From Diphasiastrum complanatum (Eukaryota > Streptophyta > Lycopodiopsida > Lycopodiales > Lycopodiaceae): a stretch of 64,000 nt of DNA. The position numbers were made by a program, and so were the translations under genes. Below the pieces are notes generated by a model. It saw only the letters and a program-made list of their open reading frames with translations, did not search any database and had not been told where the DNA came from. Within the stretch, counting starts at the first letter, position 1; each line of letters begins with the position of its first letter. The DNA is taken from assembly GCA_029204225.1 (NCBI GenBank), contig CM055094.1, positions 27,762,107-27,826,106 on the forward strand. The letters are read 5' to 3'. Below are positions 53,101 through 63,905 of the stretch, piece after piece.

Positions 53101-56100
53101 GCAAAGGCTTTTGGATTTGCATGATGGATATTCCAAGGTTAACTACCCAGCAACTGTTAGTAACAGTGGGGTGAAAGCAATGGTTGAATTGGGAGAAAAG
53201 ATTTTTTCAGTTAAAGCTAACTAAAACCGAACTGAAAAATCGTGATATCTGAAACATTTTCATACAAATCTAAAGTGAGATACAGTATTGAAACTTTTTG
53301 GATAAGAGAAATTCTCTAGGGATTGTGTGGAACAATATGGTACTAGAGGTGGTTTGAAATTTGAAATCATTATAAGTAATACAAAGAGAGGTCAAAAGTT
53401 ACTAATCCCAGTTAGTAGAGATAGGAGTAAGTTTGATCATGGAATGTCTTTATTGGATCAACCTAGTCTTAGTTGGAGTACTAGGATCATGGAAGGGTTG
53501 ATTGAATGGGAGAAATTATGTGGTAAGAGGTAAGTTGAGTTGGAAAACTCGTGAGAATGGATGTGTTCCCAGTCTTAGAGATTTCCCAGATATGTTATTT
53601 ACTCATGAGGAATAGTATTCTTTAGTAGATAAGTTACAAGTTCTCAGTGAGGTATGTGAGTAACATATGCGAATTTTGAAGGAATCTGCCAGATAAGGGC
53701 ATATGTGTATGTACTGGGTCATAGTGAGATTGTTCTCATATGTGCACGATTAATCTTGTATGGATCTACTATGTTTTCCTGGTTACTAGGGTTATTTGGT
53801 GCACTCAACCTAGTCGGTGAACATAGACATATAATCAAGTATTGTGTTTGACAATTATTTGCAGAGTTAACCGATCTTGTTATGGAATATTTATTTGTTA
53901 ACTTAGAAATGATTTGATAAGGATCTAAATGTGGTGTGTACTAGTACAATTAGGATCTGCACCTGGACATGTGAGATTTCTAAATCCATGGAATTAACTT
54001 GAGTGACTGGGTTGCTCTTGTAGAAAGTTAATTGGTGAGACGGACAGTGTGAAGAGAACTCACTAGTGGCTGTTTGTTTATATTTATATTGCTTATAAGA
54101 TGAATGATTTATGAATCATCGAGATTCATCAGAAAAATTATGTGCATAGAATATACAAAATTCTTGATATAGTATTTTTTGAGAAATATACTCAATTCAT
54201 TAGTGAGGGTATCCCGGAGAGCTCAATTGGATAACGGTTCATAATTGTTCAAAGAATGATAACTGCATTTTTATGGAATTCAGCAGAACTTTGGATATCT
54301 AGATTTAGTTCTAGACAATAATCTGAAGTTTTTTTGTTGAAGACAGTTATTAGTGCTATTTTGTATGCCTTCTGTCTTTGGTTCATTCGGATAACTCACA
54401 TTTTCGGTTAAGAATCCAGTTGAGAAATTCTTATATTTCCCGTTTGACAAAAGTACAGAAGAGATAATTGATTCATAAGGCTCAACCTTATCAATTGATT
54501 GCAGGACAATCCACTAGTCTCTTTGTGTGTGTCAATCCTGTCCTTGTCTTAGTAGTATTCTTGGTGGTCTTTACAATGCTCACATAAGATATAACCAAAT
54601 CAACCACACTTTTCAACTGAAACCTCCATGGTTGTAGCTCCAAGTGCATGTAACCTCAATTGGATCCTGAACTCATCACGCAGATCAATCTAGTGTCCTG
54701 TTGTGTGGCTGCTGAAATCCCCTAATAGGAGAACCCTCCCTTTGATTGAAAGAATGTTTACTGACAGTTCAACAGAAGGTAAATAAAGCTCGTTTATCCT
54801 CCCCAAAAGAGGATCTTTTGGTAGAAATTACATCATGCCACAAAGATATCACTACCTGAACCAGTAATATCCCCTAATAGAGAACCCTCCTTTTATTTCC
54901 TAGACTTGTTCACTGTTTTGTATTTGAATGGAAGTAGCTTGTGCAGAGTTTCTTGCAGCAGCTGCTCACATAAGATGCAACCCAGGTCCCAACCAATTGT
55001 TGACAGTGTCTAGAATTTGCTTGCATAGATTCATTTGAAATGCTTATCCTCGAGATGTGATTACGAGCCATGACTCTAACTTGATTAGCCTTTTAGGTAG
55101 AATAATAATAGGTTAATAAATGCCAGGATACCAGACATTTACACAAGCTTCAAGTCCAGTAGTATGATAGTATCTTAATTGATCTACATGTGCGTCTGCT
55201 CAATGACATTATGGACATGGCTGGGAATGAACCATCCAAGTTGTAAAATTCATGAGTTTTTGAAAAACCCCAGATAGTAAGGGAAGATAAAACTATATCA
55301 ACTGGTTTCAGCAGGCTGTGCTGAAAAATCTTCCCCAGCACAGTTTTGGAGTTTGTAGGCTGCGTGTTGATAGTCTTGTCTTTCTCTTTTGGGTGTTTTT
55401 AGGATGATAGGTTCAGTGAAGTTAAAGCAAGAGCGATAAATGGTGCGTATCGAGATACACATTTGTAGAACTGTCGTGCAGCCGCATAATCTTTGTGGAA
55501 GCCTAATGTGTAAAAATATTTGTAAGGCAATACGAATGAGCTCAGGCTACCTTTCTTCCCCTAAATACCTAGACGTGCTGTGTAAATCTTATTTTCATGC
55601 TAATTTTGGTAGGATTGAGATTGTTTTACAGGTTGCCTTGTTGCAAGATGCTTTATCACGGAAAGAAGTGGACATAACAAAAAAAGACTCAGAAATAGAA
55701 CGGCTACATAATTTGAAGGGTGTACGAAGCACTGCAAATGAGCGCTGCTTAGGTGCAGAAAAGCCAAGGGTGAAGTCTGTCAAATCATTATCAGACATAC
55801 ATAGATCAAGTGCTGAACTGCAAATGCCAAATAGTCGAAAATATGCATCCGACATTATGGGAAATGTGGAGGTATAGAGGCTTCACTACTTTAGTGTTTG
55901 GAAATAGGGTGACTGCTACTAATCAATGTTCTCTTTGATCTGTGTACATAATCAGAGTAAGTATTTTAGAGCTCATAACTTAAGTTGATGTAATACTTAA
56001 TTCGTTGTTCTTTGTGTGCACATGGTTTATGTGAATTTTCACAGGGTCGCCAAGTTGCACACATCTCAGCTACTCGAGCTCAGAAGAGACCTATTATGGG

Positions 56101-59100
56101 GCCGTCAACTCAGGATTTACTACCAAATGGGTTTGAAGGAGTTTCTACGCTCAGAAGTTCAGCATGTGTAGGGACTGAAGATGGCACGGACAAGGTTGGG
56201 CTACCAAAACTGCTACATTCAAGAAGTGCATCGACCGACTCTCAGAGCTCAGGAATAGGAACTCTGGTTCCTTCAGAACTCATGAAACAGAAAGCACGTG
56301 ATGCTATATTTGATCGGTCAACCAGTTTAAAAGATTGGACAGACAGGATACAGATGAGCAATGATTCGTTGTTTGCTTCAGGGTCTCTAGATGAGGAATT
56401 CAGGTACTGGGATGATAATGATGTGCTTAAGCTAGATGAAGAATCTTACACTCCTCACTTTGGGGCTCTTCCTCCAGATTTTATGGTTACTGGTTCAGAC
56501 ATGGAAATCAATCTACCTATTCCTCCCATCACACCAAATGATATTTCCTCTCAAAGAATACTGACTGAACCTGCTGAAGAAAATCTGCGGAGCAGAACTG
56601 CTGAAGCTCGTCGGCCTGGCAGTACAGATATCCTCAATGGCTTCATGCTCGGAAATGATTCCTTATCAAATCATCATTTTGATGTAGAGTCAATTGATGC
56701 CCGTGTAGACTTTGATGACCGACTTAGTGAATTCTCAGAGGGAGGCTTGTCTCAAGAAACAGAGACAGATTCTTTAATTGGATCTTCAAGTGATTTAGCC
56801 CTGTCGCGCAAATCGCACACCAGAAAGCTTCAATCAACTGACAAGCGGTATGTTACAACAGGATCATAATGTACGAGACAACTACTTGTATAGTTTCTGC
56901 AAGGAATTTCTTCTGTTGTAAACCAAGTTTAACATGATTAAGTTATGAACACAGTATCCCGCAAACGTCACATAAGACAATAGAGGACAACCAACTGATG
57001 ATTATATGTATAGCAATCTCCAACTAAACATCGTTGTACAATCAACAGCAACCTGATCCTCAGGTAGATCACACACGCTCCTCCGAAGGAGATGAGTCCC
57101 ATACAAAGAACTCAAAGGAATTTAATACACAAAAAAGTTATGAGTCACTCTGCTTTGATTTCCGAGGGCCATTAAGAACTTCTTCCTTGAAGTTAATAGG
57201 TCTAGGATCGTATTAACATGGCATGAGTCTCAAGAGGCTCCTGTGCCCTACCTCTTGTGATGTCTTGAGGGCTTCAAAGTAATTAAGGCCACAATAATAA
57301 TCAATAGCAAGGTCCTTACTACACGCTCCTAACTCTCCCCTATGAGCAAAAGCATTCTCCTTGATGTGGTGAAAATCTGGAGAAAATGCCAAGTAGATAT
57401 ACTAAATGGAATGCAAAGATTTATATAGGTAGATGCTACAAAAATGTACATGTTAAATCATCCAATAAGTGCAGGTTGGTGAAGATTTGTTTTTGTCTCC
57501 TACAGGTCTGGAGCTCGAATTTACTCAGCTGCATAACAATGACATAGAAGTGAAAACAATATGTACAGAATAGCAGAAATGTAATAACCACTAGAATGTA
57601 TCATGTGATGGTATGGTTACAATGAAAGCTCGGACCTCTCTTCCTGTAACATCGGTGTACGAGCAAAGATGTCAGTACACTCTCATGTAGCCTCATCACA
57701 ATTGGCCGATTACCTCAACTTACCAACTACTGTATTTGGAATGCTCAACGTCTATGCCATAACCATTCCTGTAGAATGGCGATTACAACTCCAGATAATC
57801 GGGTGTCTCGGCCCTCTGTTGTATATGATTAGGACCATAAGATTGGAGATCTACTTTCTCTGTCTGAGGTTGACCCTGAACAAACCTGTGTTGAGCAAAG
57901 TTGAGTATAAGATAAATATCATCTCTCCTGAAACTCCAAAATAATCTTACATCACTTCTGTATCCTCTCTAACGTTTGACTAATCAGATCTGATACATTA
58001 GAAAGTTGGAACGAGTGTGGTGTGTAGGTGTCTCGTAAAGTAAGACTCCAAGGCTGGGTAAAATTGGAGATCAACCATGTGTGTGCAGAAAAGGAGAAAG
58101 ACATGTGCTGCTGCTGATTGACATATTAGAGCTACACTCAGCTAGGCACAAAATGCTGATTCCAATCTCTACTAGAAGTGCCGTAAATAATCCTCTAAAA
58201 TACTGCTCAGAACCTCAAACTGACAATATGCCTCTAAATTATAAGAGTTACCTATCATTGGCTTCTGCAACTGGTCGTATAGAAGATAGATATCTTATTG
58301 AGGCCTTACAAATAATGCACATCTGCATAGTAACATCCTTTTATCAACAGGATAAAAGATATGTCTTGTGTACCTCATGACAAGTAGGAAAATAATCCTG
58401 AGACGCAGATGGATCGTGGATTAGTAGGAAATGCAGCAATAGAACATTCATCTACAACAGGACCTACTGGTACCATGTTAATGTGACTGAGTGTGGATGT
58501 AGCACCTGTTGAGATGAATCATGCATCTGCTGAAACCACCATCTGCACAAAGGACTTTTTTAAGTCTGAACCCTCCCGTATCCGGTTCCAAAATAAGCTC
58601 CTCAAAAAAAGAAGTTCTAGTAGGCCGGAGAGGATCGAGTAGACTGCGTGGTGACTAGCAAAGAATTTGGTAAGAGTTAAAGCATATACTAAATATAAAA
58701 AGAGTCCAAATCTATCTGGAATATGGAGTAAGGGACTGTGCATAAAGAGCACAGAGACTATATACTCATGAAAAATGATTTTAGTTGCTGCAAAATCTGC
58801 AAATCCTTTTTGTTGGTGGACACAGCATACTCAGATGATACTATGTTGAAGCGAGATGCAAATAAAGGATGCCCAAATCTGTGAATAGCAACCAGTGATG
58901 TACAAAAGTTAAGGAAAACCACGAAATATACCCAAATAACTTCCAAATGTCTATGATCATAATTGTAATATGCAGCAAGTACAGCTGTGGCAAATCATTC
59001 TTTGAAGGAGCCAAAATTAACCTCAACATGCTGGGAAAAAGGTGACCAGCAATGATGTAATGATTGTGCAGATAGTCAATTGCAAAGAAGCAGATGATTA

Positions 59101-59895
59101 AGAAGGTTGCCAATCTGAAGCAAACCGATGCTGCTTAAGCAATGGAACTCCAAAATGATCGGCAATGATGTAGCTGGGCTGTAAAAGATGGATAAGAGGC
59201 AAGAAAACGTATTTAATTGGTTCTTCCTACAAGAAAATACTCCCAGTTCCTTGATACCAAGTTCTGAACAACACAAAAGATTTCACATAAGACAATAGTA
59301 CACAATGAACTTATGATTACTAAGCTCATTCTCAGATAGGACCCTTCTCAGTTATAAATGAGCTTGTATAAGAAAAGAAATTCCAAAAGCATCAACTATA
59401 GAACAATTGTGAGAAGCCAAGTGTTTGGAGGACCCTTAAGTAAGAACTCCTTCCTGGAAGTACCAAAATAGGGTTAGGTTTGACATAGCACAAGTCCCGA
59501 CAAGCTCCTGTGTGCTCTCACGTGTCCCCAATGGCCTACACTACCCGGTTTTGTCCACTTAGTTGATATTAAACCCCATCGACCCATCTTAAATGAACAA
59601 TGTAGTTAGCAATGTCTTAGGGGCTGTAAAGTAATTGAGGTTTAAGTTATGAACAAGGTTCTAATTACATGTCCATAACCTGCAGCACACTTATTTCTCA
59701 GTTATCTATGCTATTTTATGCAGATCCTTGCTGCAGACTCAGATTCCTCGTCCTCCTTCGCGTCATGATCGCAAGCAATCAGAGGGTGGTCAATCACATG
59801 CTAGTAATGTGAAGAGACATGTACCTGCTGTTCCTACATTCTCAAGTACAGATAACGGCTTGAAGAAACAATATTCTTCTCCTGAAACCAAGTAA
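33973..59895 (+). CDS. KIN14: Kinesin-14 with calponin-homology domain (KCH type), 20 exons
   Basis: Minus-end-directed microtubule motor; the CH domain of this plant subfamily binds actin and links the two cytoskeletons (family knowledge). Exons: 33973-34213, 38234-38391, 38495-38632, 38722-39094, 39285-39406, 39596-39655, 39880-39957, 40127-40228, 41121-41459, 41583-41664, 41832-41927, 42052-42231, 42459-42565, 44486-44664, 44840-45004, 45338-45591, 45847-46010, 55632-55871, 56045-56847, 59724-59895. Total 4,053 nt = 1,350 codons plus stop, every phase consistent; 18 introns are GT-AG and one AT-AC. CH ~82-200, coiled coil ~400-595, motor ~597-930 with P-loop GQTGSGKT (682-689), switch I NERSSRSH (799-806), switch II DLAGSER (832-838). 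Start chosen as first in-frame ATG; a leading TTG/other upstream start is unlikely. The TAA stop overlaps a good splice donor, so further 3' exons are possible. No disabling mutation seen. Confidence 0.9.
34214..38233 (+). other. Kinesin intron 1 (4.0 kb)
   Basis: No second gene. Contains a CA/GT-rich stretch (36620-36670), a 12-bp-arm inverted repeat (37688-37716), a 40-bp direct repeat (37565-37604 and 37702-37741), a ~30-bp tandem duplication at about 37491-37548 ('gttgcatgcttcactagcat' twice) and a long (GA)n run near its 3' end. Part of 35000-35640 looks like old LTR sequence (minus-strand purine run near 35570-35590) but no termini were found. Confidence 0.6.
38123..38185. repeat. (AG)31 microsatellite 48 bp before exon 2
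   Basis: Uninterrupted AG run in the polypyrimidine/branch neighbourhood of the exon 2 acceptor (AG at 38232-38233). Confidence 0.97.
38234..39094 (+). CDS. KIN14: Kinesin exons 2-4: CH domain and linker
   Basis: Exons 38234-38391, 38495-38632, 38722-39094. Motifs: [83 protein letters not shown] and [18 protein letters not shown], which together are the type-1-like CH domain of plant KCHs. After it comes a Ser/Asn-rich linker. Introns here are short (103 and 89 bp) and GT-AG. Confidence 0.92.
39285..41927 (+). CDS. KIN14: Kinesin exons 5-11: linker, coiled coil and neck
   Basis: Exons 39285-39406 ([18 protein letters not shown]), 39596-39655 ([18 protein letters not shown]), 39880-39957 ([17 protein letters not shown]), 40127-40228 ([16 protein letters not shown]), 41121-41459 (113 codons, heptad-like, rich in Glu/Lys/Leu/Gln), 41583-41664 and 41832-41927 ([20 protein letters not shown], the kinesin-14 neck just before the motor). 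Coiled-coil dimerisation is expected. Intron 8 (40229-41120, 892 bp) shows nothing recognisable. Confidence 0.88.
39746..39831 (+). repeat. Decayed tandem duplicate of kinesin exon 7
   Basis: 'tttgggtctatgtttggaga' occurs at 39751 and 39853 (offset 102), followed by cag/tag acceptors and related coding sequence. The upstream copy reads [17 protein letters not shown] then TAA (39829-39831); real exon 7 reads [24 protein letters not shown] donor overlaps the stop of the upstream copy (39828), so a 50-nt alternative exon 39778-39827 is formally possible. Confidence 0.8.
42052..46010 (+). CDS. KIN14: Kinesin exons 12-17: motor domain
   Basis: Exons 42052-42231 ([15 protein letters not shown] start), 42459-42565 ([15 protein letters not shown]-loop), 44486-44664 ([13 protein letters not shown]), 44840-45004 ([29 protein letters not shown]), 45338-45591 ([58 protein letters not shown]), 45847-46010 ([39 protein letters not shown]). 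All nucleotide-contacting motifs are intact and of minus-end kinesin-14 type. Confidence 0.95.
42566..44485 (+). other. Kinesin intron 13 (1.9 kb)
   Basis: GT-AG intron directly after the P-loop exon. Several chance ORFs; no transposon protein or other gene recognised. Confidence 0.7.
44665..44839 (+). other. Probable U12-type AT-AC intron in motor domain
   Basis: 175 bp. 5' splice site AG|ATATCCTCTT (U12 consensus ATATCCTTT, one mismatch); 3' end CTTACAACAC|GCTTGAG; branch-like AACCCTGAC (consensus TTCCTTRAY) puts the branch A about 10-11 nt from the 3' site, the usual U12 distance. Splicing here gives GAQKR-LEIRNNS in frame, the conserved kinesin-14 sequence; no GT-AG pair in this stretch gives an in-frame junction that keeps LEIRN. 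Confidence 0.8.
46011..51537 (+). other. Kinesin intron 17, first part
   Basis: Repeat-derived, no gene. 47160-49600 looks like minus-strand LTR-element material: a purine-rich run (minus strand AAGAGAGGGAG, near 47560-47572) and a GC-rich inverted repeat GCCCGGG/CCCGGGC (about 47438-47458). The minus-strand ORF 49373-49140 (77 codons) looks protein-like but matches nothing I know. At 49779-50024 a block begins TGTTATGTCC and ends CTCATACCA, next to a minus-strand purine tract (AAGGGAGGAA), and could be a short LTR in minus orientation. 50400-51530 has another unrecognised minus-strand ORF (50918-50451). Confidence 0.45.
51538..51774 (+). repeat. 5' LTR of intronic non-coding element
   Basis: 237 bp, TGTTATGGCC to GTCTTGACA, followed one base later by the primer site. 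Confidence 0.75.
51776..51787 (+). other. Primer-binding site (tRNA-iMet type)
   Basis: TGGTATCAGAGC, an exact match to the standard plant LTR-element site. Confidence 0.8.
54515..54575 (+). repeat. Truncated 3' LTR of intronic element
   Basis: 'tcaatcctgtcct' and 'cttagtagtattcttg' follow the 3' end of the LTR at 51715-51774 with few changes; the first ~175 bp of the LTR are missing. Confidence 0.75.
54576..55631 (+). other. Kinesin intron 17, last part
   Basis: No gene recognised. The phrase 'cccctaatagagaaccctcc.tt' occurs twice (about 54720-54745 and 54870-54895), suggesting a small duplication. Confidence 0.55.
55632..59895 (+). CDS. KIN14: Kinesin exons 18-20: C-terminal tail
   Basis: Exons 55632-55871 ([24 protein letters not shown]: post-motor helix seen in KCHs), 56045-56847 (267 codons, Ser/Asp/Glu-rich: [39 protein letters not shown]) and 59724-59895 (basic, Pro/Ser-rich, [15 protein letters not shown]). 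No catalytic domain; probably disordered and regulatory. The TAA stop (59893-59895) lies inside AA|GTAAGC, a good donor, so a longer isoform cannot be excluded. Confidence 0.8.
56946..57323 (-). repeat. 3' LTR of minus-strand element
   Basis: 378 bp; plus-strand start TGAACACAG, end ACTACA. Homologous to 59265-59669. Confidence 0.65.
59251..59260 (-). other. Primer-binding site of minus-strand element
   Basis: Minus strand TTGGTATCAA, four bases after the LTR end; resembles the tRNA-iMet site TGGTATCA. Confidence 0.6.
59265..59669 (-). repeat. 5' LTR of minus-strand element
   Basis: 405 bp; plus-strand start TGAACAACAC, end AATTACA. Flanked on the internal side by the primer site complement TTGATACCAA (59251-59260). 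Confidence 0.65.
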
Positions 59896-62854
59896 GCTTT
59901 AGCCAAGCACTAATTTGAAATAGTATTGTCAAGTACTTGAGTCATCAAATTTCTTGTTTTCTCTATAAGTGTCTTGATATAGACCATTGAGTTCGTTTGC
60001 TGCTTTATTTGCTTTGAAGCTATTTTTGAACATGAAGCTTGCTACTTGCACTACATGTTTTTCCATGTATTTCGTACCCGTGCAAGATAGGGAACACAAA
60101 CTCTGCTGGCTAGATAAGAAGTTGCTTCAGAGTATACGATCATCATGAGAAGATTCAGAACATATTGTGTCAAGAAGCTTCTAAATTGCTGTTGCATATG
60201 ATGTTAATCTGAAGGCGATGCTGAAATATGTGATTTTTCCCCTCTAATGTGACGAACAGCATATGGTTGTTTCAGATTCAGGCAAACACATTGAATTGGC
60301 TGCAAAGTTATCCTTATCTCACTGTGTTTTGCCATTGATGCCTATTATTATATCAGAAGCCAATCACTGCCATTTTCAGATTGTAGATGTTCATTGTACA
60401 TACCAACGCAGCAGCTATTTGTATGTAAAACATGAGTTGTCATTACTGTATACATTCTTTGTCACTCTTAAGTGACGACATTCCAAAATTGCTTATATAG
60501 AGGAAGTCCAAGCATTCAGGGTTCGTTGTGCTGGAATTAGACAAGTCAAAGTTTCTGCAGGTTCTTGCAGATAAATATCTGTACAATATAAATATATTAT
60601 TCTTTCAAGGCCCTGGAAAGATGGGGATGATCTTTTTAGAAAGTGGTCTTAAATTGTGGGATGGAAAACATTTGATCTCATCTCTGAACTTGTTCTCAAG
60701 CTGAGGATTTAGATTAGATGTCATTACAAGAACTTGGCAAGACAACTCTTTAGAATGAGTTTCTGCTGATGCTCTTTTGTTAATGCAACCTGACAGAATG
60801 AAAAGTCGGGTTTTAAACTGCTGTTATATTTCCTAACATTGTTCCTTAACTACATGCTTTTATTCTTCAGAAACTTATGGCTTATTATATGCTAGTTTGG
60901 AACTGACTCAAAAGATAGTTTGGTCATACTGTTGCAGTTTGCTGCAGCATGCAACACAACAGACATATGAAGATGTTGGTTATGCTATACTTCTTAAAAT
61001 GAAACGAGTTTTCAAATGTTGGCATAGGCCTTCCGCAGATGTCCTTTTAGGTGTCAGATATCAGGAAATTGATATGCTTGAATTGCGCTAATTTACCTTT
61101 CATCATTTCTTGATTGTTTAGCTACATCAAATGAAACTTACCTCAACAAATTTAGATTGCTTTAGAGTGATAAAGATATTTGTAACAAGGATGTTCATGG
61201 ATCAGCTCCACGAGCCCTTGCCGATCGGCAACTTTCAATTTGTTTTTGAAATGTGACAAGAGTGTGATTAACATTAGAGAATTATCTTCACTAGCTTTAA
61301 GAATTTCGTTGATTACATCACCATTTCTGCTGCTGGGAGAGGCAAGCTCGCAGTACAATATGGGGTTCTAAGGTGCTAAGTTATCCAAAACTAAAAGGAC
61401 AGTTCACAGTGGAGGCCCGAGGGTGTTTAAACTTTCAGGCACCAGCAGACTTCAACGTGCAGTCAACATGCGTGGATTAAGCAAGGGTGCCTGTAATGAT
61501 GTTTAGCAAAATTCATCCACATGGCCATCCATTCCTTGTAGCATCCAGTGATGTTGTTTGCCTATGATGTTATTTTGAAACATTGTCAAAGGTCTTGAAT
61601 GTCGTGCAAGTTTGTCCAGGTGTGAAAAGTGTTTGCAATACATGATTAACCTATACAGAAAGCAACTACAAATTGACGGTTGTTACATAAGAAGCAAGCC
61701 TCTTACATGTTTTTGTTGCCTAGGGGAACTTTTGTATGAATAGTTCAAAACCAAAAAAAATTGAGGAAACGACCATTTGTATATAAAAGCAAGATGCAAA
61801 GAGGATTGCATAAGCTAAGAACATAGAAGTGATGGATAAACTAATGCTCTTGTACTGTACAAAGTACTGCAACATTTTTTTGTCTGCCTCAAACTTGACA
61901 AGGTCTATTGGCCTAGTTATATTTTTGAACATTCTCAGAAGTGCTAAACTATGCCTGGTAGGAGATGGATATGATTCAGTTCTGAATGCCAAGTTTATGG
62001 ACTGTGGGGAATGTTTATTGATGGAATATGCTAAGAGTTGAAGCATGTAACCTCGACTTTGATAAGGTGAAAGTCATTGCTCTTCTTTATAAATCTTGTG
62101 CTTAATTCAGGAGTAATCCCACACATTCCAAAACATATATGGCCTTTATTGGCCATAGATGATCTGCAGAATTCTCAGTCTTGCACCAAGTCAAAGTTAG
62201 GCCACATTGTCAATTCGAGTAACCATTGGACGACTTATCTTTTGCTACATAAAAGTTGATTTTCAAGTTTTCTCATAGTGCAATATTCCCTTTCTTCTAT
62301 CACATGATCGTTGAGTCCCTAAACCCTGGAACCTCAGTCTGGATTGGTGTTGGAGAAGCTCGCTTCGAACATGAAAAGCATTTTGAAGGCCTTCATGCCT
62401 TGTTTATCTTTTTAGGAATGGCAGCTAAAAAAGAAACACTACATAATGTGTATATGAGTTGAATTTTAGAATTAAATTGAAAAAAAAGGGTACTCAACTC
62501 AACAATCAATAGTTGGAAACATGTTGAATTCTAAAAGCTAAATGCTTGATGCTAACTAATGCCCTATCACAACATTATTCTTATGGTGCAAATTACGGTA
62601 TTATGCTTGTCTTGTAGACACTTAGCTATATCAATTATAAGACTAGCAAGCATACACTATCAGATTGGTGATTCCAGTGCCATTAGATAGGTTCAAATTC
62701 TCGTGAGCTTTAATTGGTGGCATGAGGTAAAAGTCTATTGTAAATGATTTGTCATAGTGGCTTATAACATTAGAGGTTAGTAAAATTATCAAATTTAGAA
62801 ATTTGAAAGTGGGAATGCTTCAAGAGATTCAAGGCATTGGCTGAGATCCAAACA
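59896..62854. other. Region downstream of the kinesin stop
   Basis: Presumably starts with the kinesin 3' UTR or further exons; no poly(A) signal could be assigned with confidence. Short ORFs (60263-60475, 60897-61091, 62046-61720 minus) show no family signature. Otherwise AT-rich spacer. Confidence 0.5.
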
Positions 62855-63066
62855 TTTAGGAGGCTTTGCAAGGAGTGCTAATGGTTGAAGAATCAAGGCA
62901 TGAGAACAAGCTATTAAGGATGGAGACGTTATCACTAAACCATAATGGTGATGGCAAAGCTCTTTTTGCCAAGCACAAAGGGAGGAGCAAAAAGCAGCAA
63001 CAACACTTCTCCAAGGACAAAGCAAAAGATAAAGAACAAGATGGAGATAGGGTTGCTTGCTTTTGA
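62855..63066 (+). pseudogene. Ty1/copia gag scrap
   Basis: Plus-strand frame reads EALQGVLMVEESRHENKL, then GDGKALFAKHKGRSKKQQQ and DGDRVACF. This fits the end of copia gag: 'L..LL.EE.R', a basic Lys/Gln stretch, then the first Cys of the zinc knuckle (V.CF.C). It breaks off at that Cys with a TGA. Confidence 0.5.
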
Positions 63067-63820
63067 AAAACCATGAAAGTACTCCCCTATATGGTTTATT
63101 AGCATACATACCTAGATCCAAAATTAGGGTTTTCGCTAAAACGTTCTTAGACAACATGGACATGCATAAGATACATGATTTTTTACATAAGGATTAGTAT
63201 GTCATGGATTTGTCCTAATACTTTAGTAAAAAATCTTTGCATTCTCTAATAATTTGTAGACTAAACCTATCCCTAACGTAGTCCGACCTACCATGGATTG
63301 ACTTAGACATTCTTGGAAAGCATGGATATGCTTAGGACGTCGTGTAGCGATACATAACCAGTGTTGCATAAGCAAATGGGTGTAAGGATACCTTTTAGCC
63401 ATATTGAAATATATACAATTAAAACTTTACATACATTGTTTAAATACGATATGAAATGATATGGATCAATCGCGCATATATTGATTAGCATGGCATAAGC
63501 CCCGATACGGTGATATTAGGGCTTGGACTATTGCTACGTATCTATACGATGTTTGGGAAGACTCGACTATGATTTATAAACGCCATTTATGATGTTAAAT
63601 AGTGTAGCTTCTTTTGGACATGGATAACAACTTACGCTACAACTATGACACCTGTCTTCTCCACTATACCAACTCATGTGGTTTTGTGTTGTGAGATAGT
63701 GGCAGGTATGAACTGGACGTCTTGAAAGCGGTTATGCTTTATAATGCTTTTTTAGTACTCTATATACTTTTCAACTTTATTTAACCTTGTTGGAATATGA
63801 ATAGAGGCTTCAAAGGTTTT

Positions 63821-63822
<2 letters not shown>
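63067..63822. other. Spacer without recognised gene
   Basis: Two diverged copies of a phrase around 'acgttcttagacaacatgga' (63141) and 'acattcttggaaagcatgga' (63307) suggest an old local duplication. Nothing else seen. Confidence 0.5.

Positions 63823-63902
<80 letters not shown>
63823..63902. repeat. (TC)40 microsatellite
   Basis: Uninterrupted run; the flanking 98 bp to the window end show nothing recognisable. Confidence 0.97.

Positions 63903-63905
<3 letters not shown>

Larger units (their letters stand above)
51538..54575 (+). mobile_element. Non-coding LTR element, diverged relative of the 10.9-21.1 kb one
   Basis: 5' LTR 51538-51774, perfect primer site TGGTATCAGAGC at 51776-51787, internal 51788-54514, and a truncated 3' LTR (last ~61 bp) at 54515-54575. 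No retroelement protein. From about 53400 to 54360 the internal region follows the order of 11810-12850 (and 18200-19270) in the tandem element: shared strings include 'agatatgttatttactcat', 'gatctaaatgtggtgt' and 'gtgtgaagaga.ctcac'. The LTRs also share 'ttggatgggt.gttt.gctcc'. Same orientation as the host gene, inside intron 17. Confidence 0.78.
56946..59669 (-). mobile_element. Minus-strand non-coding LTR element in kinesin intron 19
   Basis: On the minus strand: 5' LTR 59669-59265, primer site TTGGTATCAAGG just after it, internal 59264-57324, purine tract AGGGGAGAGTTAGGAG (about 57341-57326), 3' LTR 57323-56946. LTRs start TGTA(A/G)T.AG.ACC and end GTGTTCA, and share 'cacataagacaatag', 'tgatgatta/tatgattac' and 'aaagtaatt.agg' on the plus strand. 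Internal 1.9 kb has no retroelement protein. It is non-autonomous (between TRIM and LARD in size), antisense to the kinesin. LTRs are clearly diverged, so an old insertion; no target duplication seen. Confidence 0.7.

Noticed and set aside
33973-59895. Kinesin as a pseudogene because its introns are full of transposons
   Set aside because: All exon phases agree, 4,053 nt are open, and every catalytic motif is intact.
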